From Fen-1301 sp963786395 (GTDB lineage Bacteria > Bacteroidota > Ignavibacteria > Ignavibacteriales > Ignavibacteriaceae), in the NCBI GenBank assembly GCA_963786395.1, contig CAWAZD010000010.1, forward strand, positions 156,084-220,083: DNA of 64,000 nt. Reading direction: 5' to 3'. Below are positions 18,339 to 27,847 of the stretch, piece after piece. Position 1 is the first letter of the stretch, and the number at the start of each line of letters is the position of its first letter. The notes below the pieces were generated by a model, which worked only from the letters and a program-made list of their open reading frames with translations, did no database searches and had not been told where the DNA came from. Both the position numbers and the translations under genes were made by a program.

Positions 18339-19022
18339 ATGCTTCAGGCTGGCAGATGGCAGATGCACAATATTGCAACACTACCAGGGACTAATTTTGT
18401 AATGTGGAACTGGTTAATAAAACAACTGAACGGATGGGACGAAGAAGCTTTGACTGAAGACTCCGAACTTAGCATAAGGATTTACCAGGAAGGGTATAAA
18501 ATTAAATTCATTCCTTATGCAATTACCTATGAACAGGAACCCGAAAGCTGGAGAGTGTGGATTAAACAAAGGATGCGCTGGGTCAGGGGAAATAGCTATG
18601 TTATATCAAAGTTTGCAAAACAAATACCTAAATTTAAGAACAGGCGGCTTGCATTTGATATCCTGTATACGCTTGCACTTTATTATGTATTCTTTGCTGC
18701 TATTATTATATCTGATTTACTCTTTATTGTGGGGCTCCTGAATTTAGTGAGTATTTCGCTTCCCGGACCATATACTTTCGTATGGATAATGGCTTTGGTG
18801 CTTTTCATATTTGAAATAATACTTGCAATATCATATGACAATGAGGACAGTATTAAAAATATTGGTCTCATATTAGTAATGTATTTTTCATATTGCCAGC
18901 TTTGGATATATATTGTAATTAAAGCCGCTTATTCTGAATATATAAGAAAAGATAAAAGAACCTGGGCAAAGACAGTAAGGTTTGATGTTGAGAAACCAAT
19001 AGAGAAAGCACCGGTAAATTGA
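18339..19022 (+). CDS. GT2 processive glycosyltransferase, C-terminal part
   Basis: This carries the second half of a PgaC/HAS-like synthase: LPGTNFVMW, the acceptor-site TEDSELSIR, and the processivity motif QRMRWVRG (QxxRW). Three hydrophobic segments follow (residues 95-190), and the tail is charged. The ATG at 18339 lies inside the domain, so this is the C-terminal part of the broken gene rather than a complete protein. With the deacetylase part it suggests synthesis and trimming of an N-acetylated polysaccharide, fed by the neighbouring UDP-GlcNAc 2-epimerase. Confidence 0.75.
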   Translation: MLQAGRWQMHNIATLPGTNFVMWNWLIKQLNGWDEEALTEDSELSIRIYQEGYKIKFIPYAITYEQEPESWRVWIKQRMRWVRGNSYVISKFAKQIPKFKNRRLAFDILYTLALYYVFFAAIIISDLLFIVGLLNLVSISLPGPYTFVWIMALVLFIFEIILAISYDNEDSIKNIGLILVMYFSYCQLWIYIVIKAAYSEYIRKDKRTWAKTVRFDVEKPIEKAPVN

Positions 19023-19074
19023 GGTACATTCTCCGGTTTCGCTCAATGACATTTAAATTTAAAAGACAAACCAT

Positions 19075-19160
19075 GGGATTCCCGCCTTTCGCGGAGATGA
19101 CAAACACTTCTATCCTAAAGACAAATTAGCTGCACGGATTCCCGCATTCGCGGGAATGTC
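19075..19160. repeat. Two REP-like palindromes
   Basis: GGATTCCCGC-type palindromes sit at 19075-19102 and 19136-19160. The second is near perfect (GATTCCCGC attc GCGGGAAT). Related copies occur at 37311-37334, 56744-56790 and 56812-56838. They lie after stop codons, as REP elements usually do. Confidence 0.8.
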
Positions 19161-19244
19161 TATTAAGAGATTAGCATTATAAATAAATCAAGGTATTTTT
19201 ATATATTATATTAATCATTTTAATTAATAATATACAGGCGGGCT

Positions 19245-20933
19245 ATGACAAAGCTTGATAGATTGTCCCAAAAATTGAAATCCTATTTACCTTTATCTCT
19301 ATTTATTATTTTTGTTTCACTTGTTATTACCGCTGCTGTTATTGTAGATAACAATATTACGAGGGAGTCAATAGTCCAGGCTGAAAAAGTAGCAGGGTTA
19401 AAATATACAGATGCTCAGCGGGATTCAATGATTGACGGAATAAACAGTCATTTGAAAAATTACAAGAATATAAGAGAATCCTTGCTCTCGAACGATGTCG
19501 GTCCTTCACTGCTTTTCAATCCTATCCCTCCGGGGTTTATTATAAATACTAATCAAAAACAAATAGAATTTACACACTACAGGAAAGTATCACTTCCTGC
19601 CAACATGGACGACCTTGCCTGGTATTCAATTGGTCAACTTGCTGAACTTATAAAGACCAGGAAAATATCTTGTATTGATCTGACGAAATATTTCTTTTCG
19701 AGGTTAAAAAAATATGATAAGAGTCTGCATTGTGTAATTAATTTTACAGAAGACTATGCCCTAAAACAGGCAGAGATTCTTGACAGGGAAATAGCCAAAG
19801 GGAAATACAGAGGTCCGTTGCATGGAATACCATTCGGGTTAAAAGATCTATTTGCGGTAAAAGGATATCCAACTACATGGGGTTCGGTTCCATATAAAGA
19901 CCAGGTGATCAATTTTAATTCGACAGTATTTAAGAAACTTGAAACAGCAGGTGGTATCCTGGTTGCAAAATTAACAATGGGTGAACTTGCAATGGGAGAT
20001 GTCTGGTTTGGAGGAATGACGAGAAACCCATGGGATATTACTCAAGGCTCAAGTGGATCTTCGGCGGGATCAGTTTCATCAGTAGCCGCTGGACTGGTTC
20101 CATTTGCAATTGGAACAGAGACGTGGGGATCAATTGTATCTCCATCAACTGTATGTGGCACAACAGGGCTGCGTCCTACCTATGGAAGAATAAGCAGGGC
20201 AGGAGCTATGGCGCTTAGCTGGTCAATGGATAAAGTTGGTCCAATTTGCAGGAATGCTGAAGACTGTGCTATTGTATTTAATGTTCTCAGAGGGAAAGAT
20301 AATATTGACCCGACTGTCGTTGATGCCCCGTTCAATTATTCTTCAAAAACAAAGACAGAAAACCTGAGGTACGGATACCTGGTGTTGAATTTTAAGAAGA
20401 AATATGATCTGAAGGATAATGATTCACTTACACTTATAAGTTTAAAGAGAATGGGTTTTGATATTCAGCCAATTGAATTCCAACCCAGAGTTCCTCTCCA
20501 GGACTTAGCAATTATACTTGAAGCTGAAGCGGGGGCTGCTTTTGACCAGATAACAAGTACCGGAGAAGTGGACAAAATGGTAAGACAGACTAAAGATGCT
20601 TGGCCTAACATTTTCCGTACTTCACGTTTTATCCCTGCTGTGGAATATATTAATGCAAACAGGTTGAGGACTAAGCTTATTAAGGAACTTAACGAGATGA
20701 TGAAAAATATTGATGTCCTTGTAGTTCCCTCACTGGAAGATGATTCACAACTGTTGTTTAATCTTACCGGTCAGCCTTGCATATCTATTCCTAATGGTTT
20801 TACTTCAAAGGGAATGCCTACAAGTATAACATTTGTAGGTAATCTTTATGACGAAGCTTCAATACTTGAAGCAGCAAACAAGTTTCAGTTGCTAACTGAC
20901 TTCAATAAAAAACATCCTACACTAAAATGGTGA
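19245..20933 (+). CDS. Amidase-signature enzyme, membrane-anchored
   Basis: A hydrophobic N-terminal segment (residues 17-34) predicts an anchor or uncleaved signal. The amidase-signature core follows from about residue 130, with the Lys-Ser-Ser triad in PFGLKDLF (Lys), GSSGSSAGS (first Ser) and GTETWGSIVSPS. Members hydrolyse amide bonds of varied substrates or serve as GatA. The N-terminal anchor and lack of GatB/C neighbours argue against GatA. It is followed after 7 bp by the propeller/phosphoesterase gene, so the two are probably one operon. The substrate is unknown. Confidence 0.88.
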   Translation: MTKLDRLSQKLKSYLPLSLFIIFVSLVITAAVIVDNNITRESIVQAEKVAGLKYTDAQRDSMIDGINSHLKNYKNIRESLLSNDVGPSLLFNPIPPGFIINTNQKQIEFTHYRKVSLPANMDDLAWYSIGQLAELIKTRKISCIDLTKYFFSRLKKYDKSLHCVINFTEDYALKQAEILDREIAKGKYRGPLHGIPFGLKDLFAVKGYPTTWGSVPYKDQVINFNSTVFKKLETAGGILVAKLTMGELAMGDVWFGGMTRNPWDITQGSSGSSAGSVSSVAAGLVPFAIGTETWGSIVSPSTVCGTTGLRPTYGRISRAGAMALSWSMDKVGPICRNAEDCAIVFNVLRGKDNIDPTVVDAPFNYSSKTKTENLRYGYLVLNFKKKYDLKDNDSLTLISLKRMGFDIQPIEFQPRVPLQDLAIILEAEAGAAFDQITSTGEVDKMVRQTKDAWPNIFRTSRFIPAVEYINANRLRTKLIKELNEMMKNIDVLVVPSLEDDSQLLFNLTGQPCISIPNGFTSKGMPTSITFVGNLYDEASILEAANKFQLLTDFNKKHPTLKW

Positions 20934-20940
20934 TCATATA

Positions 20941-23355
20941 ATGAAATCGAATATTATTTTATTAGTTATTTTTTTATTCACAGAGCTAACCTTTTGTCAG
21001 ACTGATAATAACATTGTTATTCCAGGAAGCAAAGGACCATACACACTTCTTTCCAATGGTTGGAAGGTAACTCCGGCTGGTGATAATACTCCCATAGGGG
21101 AATTGCCTATGAACCTTATTTGCACCAAAGATGAGAAATACGCCATTACATCTAACAGCGGTATGGGGGAAAACAGTTTCTCTGTAGTTGATCTCAATCT
21201 TAAAAGGGAAGTGCAGAGAGTTATAATTGATAAAACATGGAGGGGTCTATGTTTTAACAAGGATGAATCAACTCTATTCGTATCAGGCGGTAACAATGAT
21301 AAAGTTTATTCATATGATTTTCATGATGGTCATCTTACTGTTAAAGATTCATTTAACCTTAGATCTGATAATGATTCTCTCATTTCAGTTACAGGCGTAG
21401 CATACTGGGCTGCAAAAAATTATATAATTGCTGTATCTCGAGAAACCAATTCAATTTATTTTTATGATATAAGTAAAAAGAAACTGGTTAAAAGACTTTT
21501 ACCCGGTTCAGAATGTTTTGATGTCATTATTGATAATAAAGGTTTAAATGCTTACGTATCTTTATGGGGAGGTGCTGAGATAGCCAGAATAAATCTAAAG
21601 AAACTTGAGATTGATAAATATATGAAAGTCGGAGATCATCCATGCGAAATGATAATTACCCAAAATGACAAAAGATTATTCGTAACCAATGCAAACAACA
21701 ATTCAGTATCAGTAGTTGATCTGAGGAAAGGCAAAGAGACTGAAAGAATTAATTCTGCCCTGAAGCCGGATATGCCATATGGAAGTACTCCAAACGCTGT
21801 GACATTCAGTGCAAATGAATCAACACTTTTGATTGCAAATGCAGATAATAATTATCTAGCAGTGTTCAACATATCTGTGCCGGGAGAATCTAAAAGCAAA
21901 GGGTTCATACCTGTGGGCTGGTATCCGACATCAGTAAAATATTTGAAAGGGAGAAATGAAATCCTTGTTGCTGACGGTAAGGGACTTTCATCTATGGCTA
22001 ATCCCCGTGGTCCAAAACCGGGAACTAATATCCCACGCAAAGGTGAACAGTACATTGGGAGTCTGTTAAAAGGAACTCTTTCAATGATCAAATATCCGGA
22101 TGCCAAAATGCTTGGCCAATATTCATCAGAAGTTTTTAGCAACACTCCATTTATCTCCCGAGCGAAACCCATTTCTAAGCAGAGTATTATTCCGGCGACA
22201 CACGATGGAAAGGGAAGTTCGAAGATAAAACATGTTTTTTATATTATCAGAGAGAACCGTACTTATGATCAGATTCTTGGAGATGTTACAAAGGGGAACG
22301 GTGATTCTTCATTGTGTTTATTTCCGTTCAAAGTAACACCAAACGTGCATAAGCTTTGTGAGAACTATACTTTGTTTGATAATTTTTATGCTGATGCTGA
22401 AGTAAGCGCGGACGGACATAATTGGTCAACTGCTGCTTATGCTTCGGATTATACAGAAAAAGTATGGCCTGTTATGTATGGTGGCAGAGGAGGGAACTAC
22501 GATTTTGAAGGACAAAGAGATATTGCTTCGCCTACTTCAGGTTATATCTGGGACAATGTTATAAACAAAGGTTTAAGTTTCAGGAATTACGGAGAATTTG
22601 TTGAGTACAGAGAACCGGGATATTACGGATTACTGCCAAAACTGAAACCAGTAACTAATGAGAAATATCCCGGATTCGATCTTGAGATTACTGACCAAAC
22701 ACGTTTTAAGATATGGAAGGAAGATTTTAATAATCTTGCAGATAAGGATTCACTTCCTTCATTTTCGTTGATGAGACTTCCTAATGATCATACAGCCGGG
22801 ACCAGAAAAGGATCGCTGACGGTAGGGGCAATGATTGCGGATAATGATTATGCGCTCGGGCAGATTGTAGAAACAATCTCCGGCAGTAAGTTCTGGAAGG
22901 AAAGCATAATATTTGTCGTTGAAGATGATGCACAGTCTGGTTCTGATCATATTGATGCACACAGATCTGTAATGCTGGTTATAGGACCGAATATTAAAAA
23001 AGGTTTTGTAGATCATACAATGTATTCTACAAGCAGTGTATTAAAAACTATGGAACTTATATTGGGACTTAAACCAATGACTCAATATGATTTATCCGCT
23101 GCACCTATATTAAATCCTGTTACCGATAATCTGAATCTTGATCCGTTTACTGCTGTTAAACCATTTATTGATCTTAATGAAAAGAACAGAGCCGGGTTAT
23201 TCGGACAGGATAAATGTGAGAAATTGAATCTTGTAATAGAAGACGCTGTTCCGGAAAGAGAGTTCAATGAAATTATCTGGAAGTCGGTAAAAGGTAGTGA
23301 ATCTCAATTGCCTCCTATTGTTAGAAGTGCATTTGTAAAGGGGATAGGGGAGTAA
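20941..23355 (+). CDS. YncE-like beta-propeller fused to a phosphoesterase domain
   Basis: A signal peptide (IILLVIFLFTELTFCQ) is followed by about 370 residues of repeating propeller blades (FVTNANNNSVSVVDL, LIANADNNYLAVFN). From about residue 430 comes a PF04185-type phosphoesterase: FYIIRENRTYDQILGD, then DNFYADAEVSADGHNW, EDDAQSGSDHIDAHRS and MYSTSSVLKTMELILGL. This family includes phospholipase C and acid phosphatases of the alkaline-phosphatase superfamily. It is exported. The fused architecture is known among bacteria, and the substrate is not defined. It shares an operon with the amidase. Confidence 0.88.
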   Translation: MKSNIILLVIFLFTELTFCQTDNNIVIPGSKGPYTLLSNGWKVTPAGDNTPIGELPMNLICTKDEKYAITSNSGMGENSFSVVDLNLKREVQRVIIDKTWRGLCFNKDESTLFVSGGNNDKVYSYDFHDGHLTVKDSFNLRSDNDSLISVTGVAYWAAKNYIIAVSRETNSIYFYDISKKKLVKRLLPGSECFDVIIDNKGLNAYVSLWGGAEIARINLKKLEIDKYMKVGDHPCEMIITQNDKRLFVTNANNNSVSVVDLRKGKETERINSALKPDMPYGSTPNAVTFSANESTLLIANADNNYLAVFNISVPGESKSKGFIPVGWYPTSVKYLKGRNEILVADGKGLSSMANPRGPKPGTNIPRKGEQYIGSLLKGTLSMIKYPDAKMLGQYSSEVFSNTPFISRAKPISKQSIIPATHDGKGSSKIKHVFYIIRENRTYDQILGDVTKGNGDSSLCLFPFKVTPNVHKLCENYTLFDNFYADAEVSADGHNWSTAAYASDYTEKVWPVMYGGRGGNYDFEGQRDIASPTSGYIWDNVINKGLSFRNYGEFVEYREPGYYGLLPKLKPVTNEKYPGFDLEITDQTRFKIWKEDFNNLADKDSLPSFSLMRLPNDHTAGTRKGSLTVGAMIADNDYALGQIVETISGSKFWKESIIFVVEDDAQSGSDHIDAHRSVMLVIGPNIKKGFVDHTMYSTSSVLKTMELILGLKPMTQYDLSAAPILNPVTDNLNLDPFTAVKPFIDLNEKNRAGLFGQDKCEKLNLVIEDAVPEREFNEIIWKSVKGSESQLPPIVRSAFVKGIGE

Positions 23356-23400
23356 TCTCCCAAATTCTCTATATCTATCACAGATAATAAAAATGAAGGG

Positions 23401-24873
23401 TTAATCTACTTCAACCATTTCAAATTTCTCAACTTCAGCTATATATTTTCTTGTAGCATCGGGTAACTTGTGCCAAATTCTAATTGCCAGATACATTCCA
23501 ATTAAAGCAAATGGCATTAAAAAAATCGGCCATGAATGCCAATTCCATGTTGTTAAAAAGCCAAGGCTGAAAGATTGAATTCCGGTACCCAGGTAAACAA
23601 AACCGTCAACAATACCGGAACTTGTAGCTGTAGCTCTTCTGCCGCCAAAATCGGCTGCTGCAGTTCCAGACATTAAAGAGTGAACGCCGGTTACAGCCAT
23701 TACAATTAACACAGCTGTAGCACCGACAATTACCGGAGATGAAGTTAAAAACACAGACATGACAAAAGCCATTATAAACATAAATCCAGATAAAATTGCT
23801 ACAGGAGGACCTCTTCTTGATCTGAAGAAATTATCTGAGACAAGACCGCCTAAAAAGCCTCCTATTATTCCGAATATGCATAACAGTAGTCCCCAATTTT
23901 GAAGAAAATATTCGGCTCCGGGTTGTTTTATTTCGTTGGCAAATATGAAATACCATTGCATAATTCCATTTCTTAAAACACCGGCTGTCAGTTCAATAAA
24001 AGCAAATGTGAGCATGATAGGGCTTGTAAAAACTCTTTTTAATAAATCAGTTGCAGTAAATACTCTATCCATTTCACCGGAGGAAGCATCAGCAGTGTCA
24101 AACGGCGGGAAATGAGCTTCTTCTGGAGTATTTTTAATAAGTATCCAATCCATTAAAGCCCAAAAAAGCATGATAGCGGCAGGGATAAAGAAAACTGCCC
24201 AAATCGGAGTTATTGAACTATCCTGCATGGCAAAAATCCATTTCATTGAATTACTTAACCATGATGCTGAACCGTTTGTATGTACCTTTAGCAAGTCAAC
24301 GATATTTTGTCCCCAATCAAAGGCAAAGTAAACGCCGAAAGAAATAAGAGTACCAAATATTGCACCAAATGTGCCTCGTTCCCTTACATGAAACCAGTAA
24401 GCTTTCACCTTAATAATAGAAACAGCTCCATAACTTTGAAAATACATATTGATTGAATAAAGAATAGAAAAGGCAACAACAAAATTCATATGCAGTCTAC
24501 CTGTTAAAACCAGGTAAGTTAATACACCGATTAAAATATTCGCGATAGCTGATCCAATTGCGGCAATAAGAATACCAGCCTTACCACCAATTTTATCAAC
24601 CAAGGGTCCATTTATTAAAAAAGATAATGCATATGTTATGGTTCCCGCGCCAAATATCATCCCAAAATCTTCTTTAGTCATTAAACTGCCAAGAGCTACT
24701 TTTGACACATTAAGGTTGTAGCGTCCCATATAGAGAAAAGCATAAGTCATACCAAGAGGGAACCAGTTAATGAATCTCCTCATCATAAACCATCTGCCAT
24801 GTTTCAAAGGATTATTATAAAAGTAAAGGAAAATTACAGCGGCGAGACATAGAAGGACGATAATGGAACTCAT
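23401..24873 (-). CDS. MFS transporter of the organophosphate:phosphate antiporter type
   Basis: The 490-aa protein has about 12 hydrophobic helices plus an extra N-terminal helix. The segment FLYMGRYNLNVSKVAL with RRFINWFPLGMTY resembles the start of the OPA family (GlpT, UhpT, UhpC), which exchanges sugar phosphates or glycerol 3-phosphate for phosphate. The conserved Arg in GRYN fits the phosphate-binding arginine of that family. The exact substrate is not readable. It converges on the phosphoesterase gene 45 bp away, a possible functional link in organophosphate use. Confidence 0.8.
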   Translation of the reverse strand: MSSIIVLLCLAAVIFLYFYNNPLKHGRWFMMRRFINWFPLGMTYAFLYMGRYNLNVSKVALGSLMTKEDFGMIFGAGTITYALSFLINGPLVDKIGGKAGILIAAIGSAIANILIGVLTYLVLTGRLHMNFVVAFSILYSINMYFQSYGAVSIIKVKAYWFHVRERGTFGAIFGTLISFGVYFAFDWGQNIVDLLKVHTNGSASWLSNSMKWIFAMQDSSITPIWAVFFIPAAIMLFWALMDWILIKNTPEEAHFPPFDTADASSGEMDRVFTATDLLKRVFTSPIMLTFAFIELTAGVLRNGIMQWYFIFANEIKQPGAEYFLQNWGLLLCIFGIIGGFLGGLVSDNFFRSRRGPPVAILSGFMFIMAFVMSVFLTSSPVIVGATAVLIVMAVTGVHSLMSGTAAADFGGRRATATSSGIVDGFVYLGTGIQSFSLGFLTTWNWHSWPIFLMPFALIGMYLAIRIWHKLPDATRKYIAEVEKFEMVEVD

Positions 24874-25092
24874 TTAATATCCTTTAAAATCAAATGTAAA
24901 ATTCAAAGACAAGATAGTATGAATAGTTTCGAAACGTTTTTTACTAACCAAACTCATAAAGAGTAAAAAATTACTTTATAAATCATCAAATTATAATTAA
25001 GCAACCAGTTGATTAATTATCCCCTATTATTTCCTAATAAAAAATATTGTATTGTACACCTAATACCAAATTAAGTTTTAATTTTATTCAAA

Positions 25093-25893
25093 CTAAACAT
25101 CGAAGGAAACAACGATTTTACCTTTAACGTGTCCACTTTCAGAATAATCGTGAGCTTCTTTAATTTCCGATAATGGATAAATACTGTCAATAGGAACCTT
25201 TAATCTGTTGGATTCCAGTTCAACCTGAAGCCATTTCATATCATCAGGATTTATATTTAAGATTACAACTTTCATTTTTTTCGTTGATTTAAGGTTATTA
25301 ATCGCCATTCCCATAAAATAAGCTGGATCGGGAGCAGTACTTATAAATATTCCTCCCTTATTAAGGATTTTTTTGAAATTTGCGAATCTCATATTCCCTA
25401 TAGTATCAAAGACAGCGTCAAACTTCATTCCAAGCGTTAAAATATCAGTTGTATTATAATCATAAACTTCATCTGCCCCTAAATTTTTTACAAATTCTAT
25501 ATTTGATTCACTACATAAGGCGGTAACCTTGCCTTCAAATATTTTTGCTATTTGAACGGCAGCTACTCCAACGCCACCGGAGGCGCCGTTTATTAATATC
25601 CTTGTTTCAGAATTAACATATGCAATATCTCTAATAGCCTGTAAAGCAGTCAAGCCGGTAATGCTTGAAGCTGCAGCTTCATTATAGCTTATTCCTTCCG
25701 GCATTGAATATAAGTGGCTCTCTTTAGCTGAATAAAATTCAGCACAGCAGCCACCTTTTAATCCAGTGCAAAGTATAACTTTATCACCTATATTAAATAC
25801 TTTAACTTCTGTTCCAACACTTATAATTTCACCAGCCGCTTCAAGACCAGGAATCTTTGGAAATTTTAAAACCACTCCAAATATCCAGTTCAC
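25093..25893 (-). CDS. NAD(P)H quinone-oxidoreductase-like protein, C-terminal part
   Basis: This is a medium-chain dehydrogenase/reductase of the zinc-free quinone oxidoreductase type: PGLEAAGEIISVG, then GASGGVGVAAVQIAK (Rossmann loop), then the C-terminal SEIKEAHDYSESGHVKGKIVV. It lacks the catalytic zinc ligands, as QOR-type members do. The ATG at 25893 is out of phase with the true start: the first 60 residues lie in another frame (25841-26038). Deleting one base in the TTTTAAAA tract (25864-25871) joins the two into a normal 315-aa protein. Confidence 0.8.
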   Translation of the reverse strand: MNWIFGVVLKFPKIPGLEAAGEIISVGTEVKVFNIGDKVILCTGLKGGCCAEFYSAKESHLYSMPEGISYNEAAASSITGLTALQAIRDIAYVNSETRILINGASGGVGVAAVQIAKIFEGKVTALCSESNIEFVKNLGADEVYDYNTTDILTLGMKFDAVFDTIGNMRFANFKKILNKGGIFISTAPDPAYFMGMAINNLKSTKKMKVVILNINPDDMKWLQVELESNRLKVPIDSIYPLSEIKEAHDYSESGHVKGKIVVSFDV

Positions 25894-26038
25894 CTTTTCT
25901 TATTTTCCAATCAAAGGGGTTCACACCAACAGCATGAATTTTAACTAATGCTTTATTAGGTTTAATCTCAGGTTCCGCAATATCGGCGATTTGTAACTCG
26001 TTAGAATCCCCAAAATTGTAATATAAAGCTGATTTCAT
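25841..26038 (-). pseudogene. Oxidoreductase, N-terminal part (frameshifted)
   Basis: Residues 1-50 (MKSALYYNFGDSNELQIADI...VKIHAVGVNPFDWKIRKGEL) are the standard N-terminus of the MDR oxidoreductase at 25093. After KGELDIWSGF this frame becomes nonsense, while the other frame carries LKFPKIPGLEAAGE. This is a clear single-base frameshift within one gene. Confidence 0.8.
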
Positions 26039-26374
26039 ATTCCCTCAGGGCATATTTTTTTAATAATTAACACTTTCAATAATAGGAAATTTGCTTGTTC
26101 ACCAGTTCCCAGGGTAGAAATAATAGATGTCGTAGAAAAAATCATAATTCTAATTATTTGATTATAAAATATACACATAAGGATTTCCGTCAATATTAAG
26201 AAATTGTTAAGTTTAAAATATTTCTTGCAATGTAGCGTGAATTCTACAAAAATATTATTATTGATGCGCTTTTATATTTAATCTGAAGGGGAGGGGATAA
26301 TTCTTCAATTTATATGAAGAATTATAATAAAAACTTTTATATGCGAACTAGAAGCAATATCAAGATTCTAAGTA
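26039..26374. other. Intergenic region with perfect hairpin
   Basis: No gene is visible. ATAATTCTTC (26297-26306) and GAAGAATTAT (26316-26325) form a perfect 10-bp stem with a 9-nt loop. It lies 50 bp after the phoU stop and may be the end signal of the leftward pst operon, although no T-run follows on that strand. Confidence 0.5.
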
Positions 26375-27058
26375 TTAATTCTCTTCGTTATTGTGGTCTC
26401 TAAGCTTATTCTGATGAGCTATAATTTTAGCTTCCATATAGAATATGAGGTCTTCGGCAATATTAGTTGCATGGTCGGCTAAACGTTCAATATTCCTGGA
26501 TACGACAATCAAGTGAGAACAAGGTTCAATCAATGAGGGTTCTGCCTGCATTTTTGCTACTAAAAACTTAAATATCTTTTTATTGTACTTATCAACCACA
26601 TCATCATTGGCTATAACTTTAATTGCAGTTTCACTGTCATTATTTATGAAGGAATCAATGGCGTTTTTGAGCATCCCCTTTGCCTGTTGCCCCATTTCAA
26701 TAACTTGGCATTCGGTTATAAGTTCTTTGTAAGAGGAAATTTTCTTAACTCTTTGAATAATATTTACGGCAATATCACCGCATCTTTCAAGTTGATTATT
26801 TATCATCAATGCCGAGATAACATATCTTAGATCGATAGCAACCGGTTGAAAGAGAGCAAGAATATTTTCACATTCAGTTCTAATTAAATTATCTAAAAGA
26901 TCGACTTCAACATCTTTGGCTTTCAATCCACGGCATAATTCCATGTCACCGGTTTCCATAGCCTTGAAAGCACGATTAACCTGTTCATCTACAAGTGATG
27001 CCATATAGATCAATGTTTTTTGTAGGTTCTCGATTTCCTGAGTAAAATGTTCTTGCAT
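26375..27058 (-). CDS. phoU: PhoU phosphate-signalling protein
   Basis: The 227-aa all-helical protein has the two PhoU repeats, each with the E/DxxxD metal-binding pattern (DVEVDLLDNLIRTECENIL and RNIERLADHATNIAEDL). PhoU links the Pst transporter to the PhoR sensor kinase and limits phosphate uptake. It is the last gene of the leftward pst operon. The rightward operon has no phoU, so this copy may serve both. Confidence 0.93.
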   Translation of the reverse strand: MQEHFTQEIENLQKTLIYMASLVDEQVNRAFKAMETGDMELCRGLKAKDVEVDLLDNLIRTECENILALFQPVAIDLRYVISALMINNQLERCGDIAVNIIQRVKKISSYKELITECQVIEMGQQAKGMLKNAIDSFINNDSETAIKVIANDDVVDKYNKKIFKFLVAKMQAEPSLIEPCSHLIVVSRNIERLADHATNIAEDLIFYMEAKIIAHQNKLRDHNNEEN

Positions 27059-27076
27059 AAATTATTCCTTTTTTAT

Positions 27077-27847
27077 TTATCCGTAACGACCACGGATATA
27101 ATCTTCTGTTTTTTTCTTTTCCGGGGAAGTAAATATTTTTTTTGTATCAGAGAATTCAATTATTTCACCCAGGTAAAAGAACGCAGTAAAATCACTAATT
27201 CTTGAGGCTTGCTGCATATTATGAGTAACAATGATAATAGTATAATTTTTCTTAAGATCGTGCATCAGATTTTCAATTCTCATAGTTGAAATTGGGTCTA
27301 AAGCCGAACAAGGTTCATCCATTAAAATAACATCAGGTTCAACAGCAAGCAGCCGGGCAACACATAAACGCTGCTGCTGATCAGGGGGAAGATCTAATGC
27401 AGGGTGATCGAGTTTGTCTTTTGTATTTTCCCACAGACCAGCGGAAATAAGACTTTTTTCAACGATCTCTGCTGATTTCTTTTTATTATTCATTCCGGTT
27501 ACCCTTAGCCCGTAAGTAACATTGTCATAAATTGAAAGAGGGAAAGGATTAGGTCTTTGAAAAACCATACCAACTTTCTTTCTTAATTCAGATACATCGA
27601 CAGAGGGGTCATAGATTTCCAATTTATCCAAGAGAATGGTACCTGTTATTTTTACACCTGGAATAATGTCATTCATACGATTCAAGCACCTTAGCAGTGT
27701 AGATTTACCACAACCAGATGGACCAATCAGAGCTGTGATATTATTTTGATTAATAACCATATTTATATTTTTTAATGCCTGGAAATTACCATAAAATAGA
27801 TTCAGGTCTTTTATTACAAGTTTACTGGAATTAGAATTATTAATCAT
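27077..27847 (-). CDS. pstB: PstB-like ATPase with degenerate signature motif
   Basis: The protein is one of two PstB-type ATPases in this operon. Walker A (GPSGCGKS, residues 42-49), the Q-loop Gln97, Walker B (VILMDE) and the switch His209 (VTHNMQQAS) are intact. The ABC signature, LSGGQ in all normal PstB, reads LPPDQ (residues 153-157; 27377-27391). A homodimer would therefore lack both signature motifs. The upstream gene overlaps by 4 bp and has the opposite defects, which suggests an obligate heterodimer. It powers phosphate import through PstC/PstA. Confidence 0.9.
   Translation of the reverse strand: MINNSNSSKLVIKDLNLFYGNFQALKNINMVINQNNITALIGPSGCGKSTLLRCLNRMNDIIPGVKITGTILLDKLEIYDPSVDVSELRKKVGMVFQRPNPFPLSIYDNVTYGLRVTGMNNKKKSAEIVEKSLISAGLWENTKDKLDHPALDLPPDQQQRLCVARLLAVEPDVILMDEPCSALDPISTMRIENLMHDLKKNYTIIIVTHNMQQASRISDFTAFFYLGEIIEFSDTKKIFTSPEKKKTEDYIRGRYG

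Noticed and set aside
19245..20933. GatA subunit of Glu-tRNA(Gln) amidotransferase
   Set aside because: An N-terminal membrane segment and an unrelated partner gene argue for a separate exported or membrane-anchored amidase.
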